Positions 51,499-60,528 of a stretch of 64,000 nt of DNA are shown one piece after another. Each line of letters starts with the position of its first letter. Position 1 is the stretch's first letter. The stretch covers positions 89,186-153,185 of the forward strand of contig PNAJ01000059.1 of the NCBI GenBank assembly GCA_003170295.1, given 5' to 3'. A model generated the notes under the pieces. It saw nothing but the letters and a program-made list of their open reading frames with translations, was not told the origin of the DNA and made no database searches. The translations under genes and the position numbers were made by a program. The DNA is from Bryobacterales bacterium (GTDB lineage Bacteria; Acidobacteriota; Terriglobia; Bryobacterales; Bryobacteraceae).

Positions 51499-51526
51499 AA
51501 AATTTGATGTAAGGGAGAATCAATCG

Positions 51527-51592
51527 ATGATGAACGCAACCAAGAAGAAAGCACCTGCCAAGAAAAAGGCTGCTCCGAAAAAGAAGAAGTAG
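51527..51592 (+). CDS. 21-residue Lys/Ala-rich peptide (micro-gene)
   Basis: Too short for the ORF track. MMNATKKKAPAKKKAAPKKKK followed by TAG, preceded by AAGGGAG at 51511-51517, nine bases from the ATG. The peptide is almost all Lys, Ala and Pro, like a piece of histone H1-like or nucleoid-associated tails, so nucleic-acid binding is a reasonable guess. It has its own strong promoter, structured leader and a rho-independent terminator. The alternative is that the RNA is the functional product. Confidence 0.6.
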   Translation: MMNATKKKAPAKKKAAPKKKK

Positions 51593-51620
51593 CTAGCGCA
51601 GGTCATTCAAGTTCGATCAC

Positions 51621-51650
51621 CGGCCCCGAGAAATCGGGGCCGTTTTTTTT
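51621..51650 (+). terminator. Rho-independent terminator of the micro-gene
   Basis: CGGCCCCGA-GAAA-TCGGGGCCG followed by eight T: a perfect nine-pair stem with a GNRA tetraloop. It is oriented for the plus-strand micro-gene; the T tract is on the wrong side for the convergent gene at 51662. Confidence 0.9.
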
Positions 51651-51661
51651 GGAAGGGTCCT

Positions 51662-52537
51662 TTATTTGAAGAGTGCTTCGACGCGCGGGCGGAGTTCCTC
51701 GTACGTCAGCCCGCCCGGGTGATACATCTTCACGATGCCGTTGCGATCGATCAGAACAAACGTCGGCACCGTGCTGGCGCCGTATTTATTGAAGTTCTCT
51801 TCGCTCACGGGCGCGGGCGCGTCGATCACGGCTCCATAGTATTGCTGGCGCACCTGTTCGATGTAGCGCAGTTCCACTTCCGCGGGCGCATCCTCACCGC
51901 CGGCAACATAGCCGTACTTCTGGGTGGGCGCGAGGAACACGAGTCCTTTGGGAGCGAACTCGGCCTTGATGCGAGCGAGGATGGGAGCTTCGTACTTACA
52001 ATCGCCGCACCAATGGGCCCAGAAGAACAACAGTACCGGCTTGCCGGCGGGGATGGCGACGCGTTCGAGCGCGGGCGCGCGTTTTCCTTCCAGGCTGAGC
52101 ACGTTGATATTTTTCTGAATGCGCGGACGGAGGGGAGTCGCGTAATAGGTTTTCAGTTGCTCGTGCAAATAGGCAATGGCTTCGGCGCGCTGGCCTCGCG
52201 TCGCGAGGACGGTGGCTTCGACTTCAATCGCGCCGCCGAGGGCGATCTGCAAATTCGCATCGTGGGCGAGCGGGTGGGTCTTCAATTGCTCGAGGGAGAG
52301 GCGGTAGGTCTCCTGCGCATATTTATCGGCCTGCACCAGATCTTTTTGGGCAAGCTCGCCGCGCGCGAGCCAACTGAGCGCCTCGATTGCTTCGGGAGTC
52401 ACGCCTCTGGAGGCGCGGTAGGCGCGAATCATTTCGGAGGCGCGGGGAATATCGTTACGGGCGATGGATTCGCGGACTTCGTTTATGAGAGGGACGGCGG
52501 AGGCCGTGGTCACCAGGAGAAAAAGCAAAAACTTCAT
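51662..52537 (-). CDS. TlpA-like thioredoxin-fold protein with N-terminal helical domain
   Basis: 291 residues with a signal peptide (MKFLLFLLVTTASAVP). The first 130 residues are helical and TPR-like (ARGELAQKDLVQADKYAQETYRLSLEQL). The C-terminal part is thioredoxin-like with redox Cys pair CGDC in WAHWCGDCKYEAPIL and cis-Pro loop STVPTFVLID. Such TlpA/ResA-like proteins reduce disulfides in the periplasm, often for cytochrome maturation. The start lies head-to-tail with the SDR gene. Confidence 0.87.
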   Translation of the reverse strand: MKFLLFLLVTTASAVPLINEVRESIARNDIPRASEMIRAYRASRGVTPEAIEALSWLARGELAQKDLVQADKYAQETYRLSLEQLKTHPLAHDANLQIALGGAIEVEATVLATRGQRAEAIAYLHEQLKTYYATPLRPRIQKNINVLSLEGKRAPALERVAIPAGKPVLLFFWAHWCGDCKYEAPILARIKAEFAPKGLVFLAPTQKYGYVAGGEDAPAEVELRYIEQVRQQYYGAVIDAPAPVSEENFNKYGASTVPTFVLIDRNGIVKMYHPGGLTYEELRPRVEALFK

Positions 52538-53290
52538 CTACATTGACGATAACAAGTATCCGCCGTCGACTACCAGCGTTTGGCCGGTCAGGTACGAGGA
52601 TCGATCGCTGGCGAGGGTGAGCGCGATTTCGGCGATCTCCACCGGTTGTCCGAGATGTTGGATGGGTTGATGCCCTAGTTGTTTTTCGCGGCGGGTCTCA
52701 TCTTTCCAGAAATATTCGCTGAGGACGGTTTGGATCAGGCCGGGGGCGATCGCGTTAACACGCACGCCCTTGGGGCCCAGCTCGACGGCATAGGACTGCG
52801 TCATCATGATCAGCGCGGCTTTGGTCATGCTGTAGAGCAGGCTGTGGAATTGCGGACGCAAACCGGCGATCGACGCGATGTTGACGATCGAGCCGGAGCC
52901 GCGCTCGCACATGCCGGGCGCGACGAGTTTCATCAAGCGGAAGGTGCTCTTTAGGTTGATCTCGACCATTTTGTCGAATTGGCCTTCATCCATTTCGAGG
53001 CAGGGGCCTTGGGCGATGTTCGTGGCGGCGTTGTTGACCAGGATGTCGATTTTTCCGAACTCGCGGGTGGTGGTCACGACCAGGGCTTCGATATCGGCGG
53101 ATTTTCCTACGTGGCAGACGATGGGCTTTACGTTGTGACCGATTTCCTTCGCGACCTGGTCGAGGGTATCCTGCTTGCGGCCGCAGATGACGACTTGCGC
53201 ACCTTCGCGTACGAAGACTTCGGCGATGGAGCGGCCGATGCCGCGGGAGGCTCCAGTGACGATCGCGACTTTATTCTTGAGGATGCTCAT
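52538..53290 (-). CDS. Short-chain dehydrogenase/reductase (SDR)
   Basis: 250 residues, classical SDR. NAD(P)-binding TGASRGIGRSIAEVF, NNAATNI (NNAG-type) and the catalytic Ser/Tyr/Lys pattern NIASIAGLRPQFHSLLYSMTKAAL are clear. No substrate is implied. The stop codon adjoins the downstream TlpA-like start; its own ATG overlaps the TIM-barrel isomerase stop by four bases (ATGA), so it is part of a 4-gene minus-strand run. Confidence 0.92.
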   Translation of the reverse strand: MSILKNKVAIVTGASRGIGRSIAEVFVREGAQVVICGRKQDTLDQVAKEIGHNVKPIVCHVGKSADIEALVVTTTREFGKIDILVNNAATNIAQGPCLEMDEGQFDKMVEINLKSTFRLMKLVAPGMCERGSGSIVNIASIAGLRPQFHSLLYSMTKAALIMMTQSYAVELGPKGVRVNAIAPGLIQTVLSEYFWKDETRREKQLGHQPIQHLGQPVEIAEIALTLASDRSSYLTGQTLVVDGGYLLSSM

Positions 53291-54294
53291 ACGTTGAGGA
53301 TGTTCCTTGTGAATGTCAGGCTGGCTTCAAGGTCGGCACGTTCGCGTGCGAGGGATGCGTCGCCTCTAAGCGGCGGGAGAGGGTCGCGGGGATGTCCCCG
53401 TTCGGCGATCTTGAGGAAGCGCGCGAATTCCCAGGCGGGCTGATTGCGATACGTGTCCCAGAACTTTTCGTCGAGAAACGGAAAGACGCGCGCGTTGGTG
53501 ACGATGATTTCGAGCGTGACGGGCAGGTCCGGGCGGAGGCGGCGGAGTTTCGCGACAAACTCGGAGATGCCGACGTTACCATCGCCCATCCGTACCCACG
53601 CCACTGCCGCGCCTTCAGGGACGCGCCAGACGGCGGTATCGCGAACATGGGTCGTGAGGACGTAGGGATATAACGTTTCGAGCGTGAGATGCGGATCTTC
53701 CAGGGCCCACAGAGGATTGCCGGCGTCGAGACAGACGCCGACGTAGTCTTTGCCGGCCATCTCGACCAGCGATTTGAGTTCGCGCGCCTGCATGTCGCCG
53801 GCATGATTCTCGATCGCGATTTTGATGTTGAGGTCCATGACGCGCGAACGGATGCTCTTCAACAGGCGCGCCATGGCTTCCATGTGACGCTCTATTGGAT
53901 CGCGATCGGCGGAGGTGCCCATGAAGGTCCGCACGATTGGCGAGCCCGTCACGCGCGCTACATTGATCGCGCGGAGCATTTGCTCCTCACCGGTGCCGAG
54001 CTTCGGGTCGAACGACTTCGATGTCGGGCAGCAGGTTCTGGTGCCGATTTCGATGGCGACGCCGAGTTTATTCGCATGCTCGCGCACTTGCTGAAGATTC
54101 GCGTCATCGAGACTGCCGAGATATTGCAGTTCGGAGAAGTGCACCAGCTTCGCGCCTAGTCGTGCGCAGTAGTCGAGGGACTCAAACGGCGTCCACTTCT
54201 GGCTGCGCACGCTGAACAGGTCGACGCCCACACGGGCGTTGGTATCGGCGGCCAACATCATTGCAGGCATGGCGAGGAGTCCGCGACGTGTCAT
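53287..54294 (-). CDS. Sugar phosphate isomerase/epimerase-like TIM-barrel protein (Tat-type start)
   Basis: 335 residues. MTRRGLLAMPAMMLAADTNA suggests a short Tat-like or cleavable leader. The AP-endonuclease-2/xylose-isomerase-like TIM barrel is indicated by GVDLFSVRSQKWTPFESLDYCARLGAKLVHFSE, NIKIAIENHAGDMQARELKSLVEMAGKDYVGVCLDAGNPLW and LTTHVRDTAVW, with metal-binding Glu/Asp/His. The enzyme likely isomerises or epimerises a sugar. Overlaps both neighbours by four bases. Confidence 0.87.
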   Translation of the reverse strand: MTRRGLLAMPAMMLAADTNARVGVDLFSVRSQKWTPFESLDYCARLGAKLVHFSELQYLGSLDDANLQQVREHANKLGVAIEIGTRTCCPTSKSFDPKLGTGEEQMLRAINVARVTGSPIVRTFMGTSADRDPIERHMEAMARLLKSIRSRVMDLNIKIAIENHAGDMQARELKSLVEMAGKDYVGVCLDAGNPLWALEDPHLTLETLYPYVLTTHVRDTAVWRVPEGAAVAWVRMGDGNVGISEFVAKLRRLRPDLPVTLEIIVTNARVFPFLDEKFWDTYRNQPAWEFARFLKIAERGHPRDPLPPLRGDASLARERADLEASLTFTRNILNV

Positions 54295-55283
54295 ATGTTT
54301 CTTCCTAACAGGCAGGATGCTGCGAGACGGATGGCTTTTTCATCACCCCGCATTCGGTAATGAAAACGGCCGCCGGTCGCGATGCCGATCTGCTCCAGTT
54401 GGGCTTTGGTGGCATCGCTGAAACTGAGTATCGCATTGTGCTGCCGGGCGACTTCGGCTAGCGCGCGAATGTCAGCGTCGGGATTCACTTTGACGAACTG
54501 CACGGGTCTGCCGGTCGATTTCATGGAGTCGAGTAAGTGTGAGGCGTCATCGGTAGCGATCTCGAAATCGAAAACATGCCCGGATTTCATGGTACGGATG
54601 CGATCGTAAATCTCTTCGATCTGCTCCAGAGACCCTTCGACCGAGAATTTGGTGTAGTCCATCGACGAGGCGTCGTTCGATTGCGCGTTCCATCCATCGC
54701 GCCAGCCTGCTCGAATGGCGGACCAGAGAGCGATGTCGTAGTCTCCCAAGGTGGCGGCGAGGTTGAGGCCGGTGGATTTCAAGATCGCGCGGAAGGCGCG
54801 GAAGGCGGAGGCGAAATCGGGACCTTCGGCGATAATCGCGGACTGAGGACCCTGAGAACGCGGCAGGAACGCGCGGTCCACCTGTTCGGCGAACGTGCGC
54901 ACGCTCTCGCGATCCGAGAAATGAAACGGCACGGCGTTGATGACAATTTCGCGCCCGCCACCGGGACGCATGCGCCCGATCAGCATGGCTCCCGGAAATA
55001 ATCCGCTGGCGGGAGAGGAGGCGAGCGCAATGCGGAGCAACATTGGCGCGGAGTGAGTGTCGATGGCAATGTAGTAGGTCGAGGGATGAATGGGATCGCG
55101 GGCGAGGGATCCGGGAAACGGCGTGAACGTCTCCAGGCCCAATTGGGGAATGCGCGCCGCGAGACGACTGCGCAGGTCCGCCGTCAAAGGGTTTCCCTCC
55201 AGTTGCTGGTAGACCAGATCCGCCAACGCGGCGGCCTCGTTCGCTTTGAGCGGCAGCACCAGAGGGATCATGCTCATAGACAA
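54291..55283 (-). CDS. Protein of unknown function in the SDR/isomerase operon
   Basis: 330 residues, no signal peptide (MSMSMIPLVLPLKANEAAALADLVYQQL). It has PF-F-SDRESVRTFAEQVDRAFLPR, YTKFSVEGSLEQIEEIYDRIRTM, FDFEIATDDASHLLDSMKSTGRPVQFVKVNPDADIRALAEVARQHN, phrases that suggest a TIM-barrel-like or sugar-enzyme fold, but I cannot name a family. Its stop overlaps the next gene's ATG. The gene cluster suggests a role in carbohydrate or polyol metabolism. Confidence 0.6.
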   Translation of the reverse strand: MSMSMIPLVLPLKANEAAALADLVYQQLEGNPLTADLRSRLAARIPQLGLETFTPFPGSLARDPIHPSTYYIAIDTHSAPMLLRIALASSPASGLFPGAMLIGRMRPGGGREIVINAVPFHFSDRESVRTFAEQVDRAFLPRSQGPQSAIIAEGPDFASAFRAFRAILKSTGLNLAATLGDYDIALWSAIRAGWRDGWNAQSNDASSMDYTKFSVEGSLEQIEEIYDRIRTMKSGHVFDFEIATDDASHLLDSMKSTGRPVQFVKVNPDADIRALAEVARQHNAILSFSDATKAQLEQIGIATGGRFHYRMRGDEKAIRLAASCLLGRNI

Positions 55284-55287
55284 AGTG

Positions 55288-56172
55288 TCATAAAGACAGC
55301 GTCTTCAGATACTGACGGAAATCCGCGCCCAAGTCGTACCGTTTCAATGCGAATTCGACCGTCGCTTTCAGGAATCCGAGTTTGTCGCCGGCGTCGTAGC
55401 GATTGCCTTCGAAGCGATAGCCGTAAATCGGGCGGCTGCGGAGCATGTGCTTCAAGCCATCGGTCAATTGAATTTCGCCGCCGCTGCCGGGCTCGATCGC
55501 GCTGAGGGACTGAAAGACCTCCGGCGTCAGCACATAGCGGCCAATGATCGCGAGATTCGACGGCGCTTCATTCGCCTTCGGCTTCTCGACCATGTTGCGG
55601 ATGCGGTACAGGCGGTCGCGTCCACCGTTGTGCGCCACCGGCTCGGCGTCGACCACGCCGTAGTTGGAAATTTGATCCTTCGGCACTTCCATCAGGGCGA
55701 CGACAGGCGCTCCGTAGAATTCGTAAACGTCGAGCAACTGGCGCAAGCAGGGCACTTCGGCGTCGATCACATCGTCCGACAGAATCACCGAGAACGGCTC
55801 ATTGCCCACGAGTTCGCGCGCGCGCAACACGGCATGCCCCAGACCCAGCGCCTCTTTTTGACGCACATAGCAGATATCGATAAGGTCGGAAACGCTGCGG
55901 ACGGTCGCGAGCAGATCTTTCTTCCCGCGCGTTTCGAGAAGATGCTCCAGCTCGAAACTGACGTCGAAATGGTCTTCGATGGCGACCTTTCCGCGCCCCG
56001 TGACGATGATAATATTCTGGACGCCGGAGTGAATCGCTTCTTCCACGCCATATTGAATGAGCGGTTTATCGACCAGCGCGAGCATTTCCTTCGGCTGTGC
56101 TTTGGTGGCGGGCAGAAAACGCGTTCCGAGCCCCGCGGCCGGGAAAACCGCCTTGCGGACTTTTGCTGTCAT
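55288..56172 (-). CDS. galU: UTP-glucose-1-phosphate uridylyltransferase GalU
   Basis: 294 residues started at MTAKVRKAVFPAAGLGTRFLP; the track's 56196 start would run into the REP repeat. Nucleotide-binding GLGTRFLPATKAQPKEMLALVDKPLIQYGVEEA, VILSDDVIDAE and the C-terminal GNRYDAGDKLGFLKATVEFAL are standard. It makes UDP-glucose for surface polysaccharides and galactose metabolism. Its genomic neighbour is the unknown gene downstream; a family-A REP sits just upstream. Confidence 0.95.
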   Translation of the reverse strand: MTAKVRKAVFPAAGLGTRFLPATKAQPKEMLALVDKPLIQYGVEEAIHSGVQNIIIVTGRGKVAIEDHFDVSFELEHLLETRGKKDLLATVRSVSDLIDICYVRQKEALGLGHAVLRARELVGNEPFSVILSDDVIDAEVPCLRQLLDVYEFYGAPVVALMEVPKDQISNYGVVDAEPVAHNGGRDRLYRIRNMVEKPKANEAPSNLAIIGRYVLTPEVFQSLSAIEPGSGGEIQLTDGLKHMLRSRPIYGYRFEGNRYDAGDKLGFLKATVEFALKRYDLGADFRQYLKTLSL

Positions 56173-56194
56173 CGCTTCAATTCTAGCGGCTTCC

Positions 56195-56221
56195 ACCGCT
56201 CCCTTTGGTCACGGCTCGGTA
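56195..56221 (-). repeat. REP repeat, family A
   Basis: On the minus strand TACCGAGCCGTGACCAAAGGGAGCGGT, identical to the 17240 copy. It sits between divergent galU and the alpha/beta hydrolase gene, about 41 kb from the RAYT gene. A GGCAGCGCATGGCGCTGCCCCAC palindrome lies close by at 56259-56281. Confidence 0.85.
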
Positions 56222-56301
56222 GGAGCGTTCCGTAGAGCGTGGTGAAATGGCGGGCGACGGCAGCGCATGGCGCTGCCCCACTCAGTTGCGATAATCGATC
56301 C

Positions 56302-57327
56302 ATGATGAGAATAGGGGTTGTTCTTGCTTTCGCGATTCTGTGTAGAGCGGCCGATTATCCCGATCCGGTGGAAGGCGATTTCACGATTCGCGATTTCCAT
56401 TTTCACAGCGGCGAGGCGCTGCCGGAATTGCGGCTCCACTACACGACAGTCGGTAATCCCTCATCCCCGGCCGTTCTGATCATGCACGGAACCGGAGGAA
56501 CGGGACGCGGCTTTCTCTCCGCTGGATTCGGGGGTGAGTTGTTCGGTCCGAATCAGCCGCTCGATGCGACGAAATACTTCCTTATTCTGCCGGATGGCAT
56601 CGGCCACGGAAAATCCTCCAAACCGAGCGACGGCTTGCGCGCGCATTTCCCGCACTACTGCTATGACGACATGGTGATCGCCGATTACCGGCTGCTGACG
56701 GAGCATCTCGGCATCAAGCATATGCGCCTGATCATGGGGACTTCCATGGGCGCGATGCACACCTGGGTTTTTGGCGAGATGTATCCGGATTTTATGGATG
56801 CTCTGATGCCGCTGGCCAGCGCGCCGGTGGAAATTGCGGGGCGAAATCGCATGCTACGGCGCATGATCGTCGATTCCATCCGCGACGACCCGGAATGGAA
56901 GAACGGAGACTACGAGAAACCTCCGCGCGGTATCGTCAGCGCGCAGTATGGTCTGACGATGATGACCTCGAGTCCGCTGCAGATGCTCAAGCAATCGCCG
57001 ACGCGGGCGGAGGCCGACGCCGCGTTCGAACGGCTGAAGGATCGAGCCATGGCAAGGGATGCCAACGACATGCTCTATCAGTTCGAATCGTCGACGGATT
57101 ACAATCCCGCGCCGAACCTCGAAAAGATCACAGCCCGGTTGATTGCAGTCAATTCGGCTGACGACCAGGTGAATCCGCCGGAGCTGGGAATCATGGAACG
57201 CCAGATCCAGCGCGTGAAGCGCGGGCGATACGTGCTGATCCCGACGAGCGACGAGACTCGGGGGCACGGGACGCATTCGGTGGCGAAGTTGTGGAAGCAG
57301 TATGTGGTGGAGTTGCTCGCGAATTGA
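56302..57327 (+). CDS. Secreted alpha/beta hydrolase (homoserine acetyltransferase-like)
   Basis: 341 residues from ATGATG at 56302, with a signal peptide (MMRIGVVLAFAILCRAADY). The core has HGTGGTGRGFLS, the nucleophile Ser in GTSMGAMH, acidic residue in NSADDQVNPPELGIMERQI and His in ETRGHGTHSV. The length and layout look like the MetX/homoserine O-acetyltransferase group, but export to the periplasm suggests another acyl substrate. Convergent with motB; stands alone. Confidence 0.85.
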   Translation: MMRIGVVLAFAILCRAADYPDPVEGDFTIRDFHFHSGEALPELRLHYTTVGNPSSPAVLIMHGTGGTGRGFLSAGFGGELFGPNQPLDATKYFLILPDGIGHGKSSKPSDGLRAHFPHYCYDDMVIADYRLLTEHLGIKHMRLIMGTSMGAMHTWVFGEMYPDFMDALMPLASAPVEIAGRNRMLRRMIVDSIRDDPEWKNGDYEKPPRGIVSAQYGLTMMTSSPLQMLKQSPTRAEADAAFERLKDRAMARDANDMLYQFESSTDYNPAPNLEKITARLIAVNSADDQVNPPELGIMERQIQRVKRGRYVLIPTSDETRGHGTHSVAKLWKQYVVELLAN

Positions 57328-57330
57328 CTG

Positions 57331-58113
57331 CTATTGCTTGGCCGGCTCTGCGATTAGACCTTGTTGGTTCAAAATCACGATATCCGCGCGCCGGTTGCGG
57401 GAGCGCCCTTCCTCGGAGTCGTTGGAGGCGATCGGCGCGGTATCCGCATAGCCTGCGATCGACAAACGGGTGAGCGGAACGCCGAATTTGTTCGACAGCA
57501 ATTCGAGAATCGCGATGCTTCGGGCGGCGGACAGATCCCAGTTGCTGTGAAATCGCGCGGTGTTGATCGGAGTCGAATCGGTGTGTCCTTCGAGGCGTAC
57601 GGGGTTGTTCAATTTCGCGATGGCTGCCGCCACCTTCTCTAGATTTTCGTAAGCGTCGTGCGAGATCACGTCTTCGCCTGGTGAAAACAGAGCCGCCTGG
57701 TTGAAGCTCACGACCAATCCGCGAGCCTGCATGCTGATCTGGATGCGACCCGCGGCGATCTCCTTCTTTAATGCCTCGGACAGGATCTTGAGCGCCGGCA
57801 ACAACTCGGCGAGTTTCTGATCCTTCTTCTCCTCGAACGCTTTGGTCACGCCACCGGGCCCGCGTATCTGCACGTTGCCCTTGCCGGTATCCGTTATCGA
57901 GCCGCCCAATACGGCCGAGATCACCTGGGTTATCTTTTCGCCTTCAAACGCGCGCTTCACCGAATCGGAGACTTGTTGCGCTTTGCCCTTGTCGGCTTGC
58001 GAGGTGGCGAACATGACGACGAAAAAGGCAAACAGGAGAGTGATGAAATCGGCGTAGGAGACTAACCACCGCTCGTGATTTTCGGGTTCTACTGGTCTTT
58101 TCTTGCGGGCCAT
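57331..58113 (-). CDS. motB: Flagellar motor stator protein MotB
   Basis: 260 residues. N-terminal membrane helix YADFITLLFAFFVVMFATSQADKGKAQ carries the proton-carrying Asp; the C-terminal OmpA-like peptidoglycan-binding domain has NPVRLEGHTDSTPINTARFHSNWDLSAARSIAILELL and RLSIAGYADTAPIASNDSEEGRSRNRRADIVI. It anchors the stator to the cell wall. Follows motA by 17 bases, in the order flbD-motA-motB. Confidence 0.93.
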   Translation of the reverse strand: MARKKRPVEPENHERWLVSYADFITLLFAFFVVMFATSQADKGKAQQVSDSVKRAFEGEKITQVISAVLGGSITDTGKGNVQIRGPGGVTKAFEEKKDQKLAELLPALKILSEALKKEIAAGRIQISMQARGLVVSFNQAALFSPGEDVISHDAYENLEKVAAAIAKLNNPVRLEGHTDSTPINTARFHSNWDLSAARSIAILELLSNKFGVPLTRLSIAGYADTAPIASNDSEEGRSRNRRADIVILNQQGLIAEPAKQ

Positions 58114-58130
58114 CGACGTCTCCTGTCCGT

Positions 58131-59015
58131 TTAAACCGCGGCGCGCACTGGCGCGTCGGATCCTTTGACTAAGTTCTCGGGCTTCTTTTTTTCCTTGACG
58201 GGCGCGCTGTGATCCGGCGAATACGATTCCAGCTTGGCCCGGATCAACTTCGGGTTTAGGCCCTCGACGATTCCGGCCACGCCTTCGAGAATCATCTCTT
58301 TGCGCTGCGTCTCGGCATGGGTCCGCGCCTTGATCTTGTTCGCGGCCGGCAGCAGGAACAGATTCGCGAGGCCGACGCCGTAAAGGGTTGCGACAAAGGA
58401 AACGGCAATACCATGGCCGACTTCGTCGATGTTGGCCAGATTCTTCATCACCTGGATCAGGCCCATGACAGCGCCGATGATCCCGACCGTGGGTGAATAT
58501 CCGCCCGCGAGCTCAAACACCTTCGCTTCGGCCTCCGCGTGCTGTTCTTCGAGTCCAATTTCGAGCTCCAGCATTTTGCGGATTTCCTGTAGGTCGGTCC
58601 CGTCCACGGCGAGGGTTAACGCTTTCTTGAGAAACGGGTCCTCAATCGCGAAGGCCTCCTGCTCAAGGGAAACGAGGCCGTTTTTACGCGCCTTGGTTGC
58701 GAAGCCGATTACTTGCTCGGTCATGAGGCTAAGCTCCACCTTCGAAGAGAGGAAAACGCCGCCCAGCCGCTTCAGCCCGCCGAGCAGAGTCTTTAACGGC
58801 AACGAGACCATCACCGCTCCAGCGGTTCCGCCCAGCACGATCAGCGCAGCGGTGAATTGCGCGACGTCGCCGAGTTTTCCACCTTCGAGCAGCAGTCCGC
58901 CGAGGATGCCGCCGATGGCGAGCACGATCCCGGCAATGGAGGCGATGTCCGGCTTGATCAATGCCTTCTTGGGCGTCGCGGGTTTGGTCGCTTCGGGTTT
59001 GATTGGTTCGGCCAT
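58131..59015 (-). CDS. motA: Flagellar motor stator protein MotA (MotA/TolQ/ExbB family)
   Basis: 294 residues. IAGIVLAIGGILGGLLLEGGKLGDVAQFTAALIVLGGTAGAVMVSLPL gives the first two helices; GYSPTVGIIGAVMGLIQVMKNLANIDEVGHGIAVSFVATLYGVGLANLFLLPAANKIK the conserved channel part. The N- and C-terminal extensions are Lys/Pro-rich and slightly longer than in enteric MotA. With MotB it forms the proton-driven stator. Adjacent to flbD upstream. Confidence 0.93.
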   Translation of the reverse strand: MAEPIKPEATKPATPKKALIKPDIASIAGIVLAIGGILGGLLLEGGKLGDVAQFTAALIVLGGTAGAVMVSLPLKTLLGGLKRLGGVFLSSKVELSLMTEQVIGFATKARKNGLVSLEQEAFAIEDPFLKKALTLAVDGTDLQEIRKMLELEIGLEEQHAEAEAKVFELAGGYSPTVGIIGAVMGLIQVMKNLANIDEVGHGIAVSFVATLYGVGLANLFLLPAANKIKARTHAETQRKEMILEGVAGIVEGLNPKLIRAKLESYSPDHSAPVKEKKKPENLVKGSDAPVRAAV

Positions 59016-59034
59016 AGATGCAATCGGGGGATTC

Positions 59035-59235
59035 TCAATCGTGCGACGGCAGGCGGCTCGATATCTCGCGGCGGAACTCGATCACCTTACGGATCACATC
59101 GTCTGTGGATTCGAGCACCACGAATTTCTGACCGTTGGTCAGGCTGATGACCGTGTCCGGCGTTGTTTCCACGTGTTCGATCAGGTCCGCATTCAGGACC
59201 AGCGGAATGTGGTTAATGCGCGTCAGGCGAATCAT
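59035..59235 (-). CDS. flbD: FlbD-family flagellar protein
   Basis: 66 residues. MIRLTRINHIPLVLNADLIEHVETTPDTVISLTNGQKFVVLESTDDVIRKVIEFRR is the FlbD small-protein pattern found next to motA in many flagellar clusters. Function is unclear; it may be a regulator or adaptor. It is the first gene of flbD-motA-motB. Confidence 0.92.
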   Translation of the reverse strand: MIRLTRINHIPLVLNADLIEHVETTPDTVISLTNGQKFVVLESTDDVIRKVIEFRREISSRLPSHD

Positions 59236-59310
59236 GCACTCGGTACCTGTTGTCCTTATCGGATTGCAAGACGAATGTGTGAGCGCGGCTTCCCGAGGAT
59301 GGGGATCGCG

Positions 59311-59736
59311 CTATTTCAGCATTTCGACGATTTCGCGCAATTCTTTACGAATATCTTTGAGGAAGGAGTCGGCCAGAGGCGAGGGCGCGGCAAACAGCTC
59401 CGCCTGAACCTTCTTGGAGGGCTTCATCGCTTTCGCCGTGCGCGCGGGCTCGGATTTGCCACGCGTTTCTAAAAATTTTCTCGCGCCTTCGATCGTAAAA
59501 CGCTTTTCGTACAGCAGCCGCTTGATTTCGAGCACCATTTCGACTTCCTTGCGCCGGTACAGCCTGTGACCGGTGCCAGACTTCTTGGGCCCGAGCGAAG
59601 GAAACTCCGTCTCCCAAAAGCGCAACACGTATGGCTTGATGCCCGCCAGACGCGCCACCTCGCCAATGCGGAAGTAGAGCTTGTCTGGGATTTCCTGCGG
59701 CGCAAGGGAGGCGGCAGTATTTTCAGGCACGCTCAT
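59311..59736 (-). CDS. MerR-family transcriptional regulator
   Basis: 141 residues starting at [11 protein letters not shown]; the earlier track start at 59949 lies across the divergent rlmB gene. The HTH is [71 protein letters not shown]. No metal- or drug-sensing Cys pattern is seen; this subtype (RYYRIGEVA.. with HPYVLRFWE) is common in acidobacteria and deltaproteobacteria. Divergent from rlmB with an 18-base gap. Confidence 0.88.
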   Translation of the reverse strand: MSVPENTAASLAPQEIPDKLYFRIGEVARLAGIKPYVLRFWETEFPSLGPKKSGTGHRLYRRKEVEMVLEIKRLLYEKRFTIEGARKFLETRGKSEPARTAKAMKPSKKVQAELFAAPSPLADSFLKDIRKELREIVEMLK

Positions 59737-59754
59737 AAGAGTACCCTTATCATA

Positions 59755-60471
59755 ATGTCCCCGCTCGCAGGAATCCATCCCGTCCGGGAAGCGTTGCGAG
59801 CCGGGCGTCCTCTCGACCGAATCCTGATCGCCAAAGGGTCCACTGGACCGCGCGTGCAGGAGATCGTCGATCTGGCGCGGGAGCGCCGCGTTCCGGTGCG
59901 CTTCGAAGCTCGCGAGATGCTGGATCGGGCCGCGATGGGCGTGTCTCACCAGGGTGTGGTTGCGTTCGGATCGGCGGAACGTTTCGCAACACTGGAAGAA
60001 TCGATCGCCGTGAAAGGATTGATAGTCGTCTTAGATGGCGTTGAAGATCCGCACAATTTGGGCGCCATCGTCCGCACGGCGCACGCCGCCGGGGCGTCGG
60101 CAATTGTCATCCCCGAAAGGCGCGCCGCGGGATTAACCGAAGCGGTGGCTCGTGCCGCTGCGGGAGCGCTTGCGTATCTGCCGGTGGTGCGCGTAACGAA
60201 TGTAAACCGGTCGCTCGAAACGCTGAAGGAGAGCGGCTATTGGATCTATGGCCTGGATGAGCGCGGCGAGCATATCTACGATCAGGTGGAGTTCACCGCG
60301 CCCACGGCGATCGTGCTGGGGGGCGAAGGAAAAGGATTGCATGAGCACGTCGCGAAACACTGCGATTATCTGGTGCGTATCCCGATGCCCACCGGAGGCG
60401 TGGCGTCGCTCAATGTGAGCGTCGCGGCAGGCGTGATGCTGTTCGAGTGGCGGCGCAGAGCGCGCGGTTAA
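59755..60471 (+). CDS. rlmB: 23S rRNA (guanosine-2'-O)-methyltransferase RlmB / TrmH-family
   Basis: 238 residues from [17 protein letters not shown]. SpoU/TrmH motifs are [73 protein letters not shown] and [16 protein letters not shown], the knotted SAM-binding region. An N-terminal substrate-binding part is present (LDRILIAKG). RlmB methylates G2251 of 23S rRNA. infC follows 57 bases later. Confidence 0.92.
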   Translation: MSPLAGIHPVREALRAGRPLDRILIAKGSTGPRVQEIVDLARERRVPVRFEAREMLDRAAMGVSHQGVVAFGSAERFATLEESIAVKGLIVVLDGVEDPHNLGAIVRTAHAAGASAIVIPERRAAGLTEAVARAAAGALAYLPVVRVTNVNRSLETLKESGYWIYGLDERGEHIYDQVEFTAPTAIVLGGEGKGLHEHVAKHCDYLVRIPMPTGGVASLNVSVAAGVMLFEWRRRARG

Positions 60472-60528
60472 ATCTGTTACCATTTGTCATATGCTGATTT
60501 GTTCGCGTGTTGTTGGGCTTAATCATCG

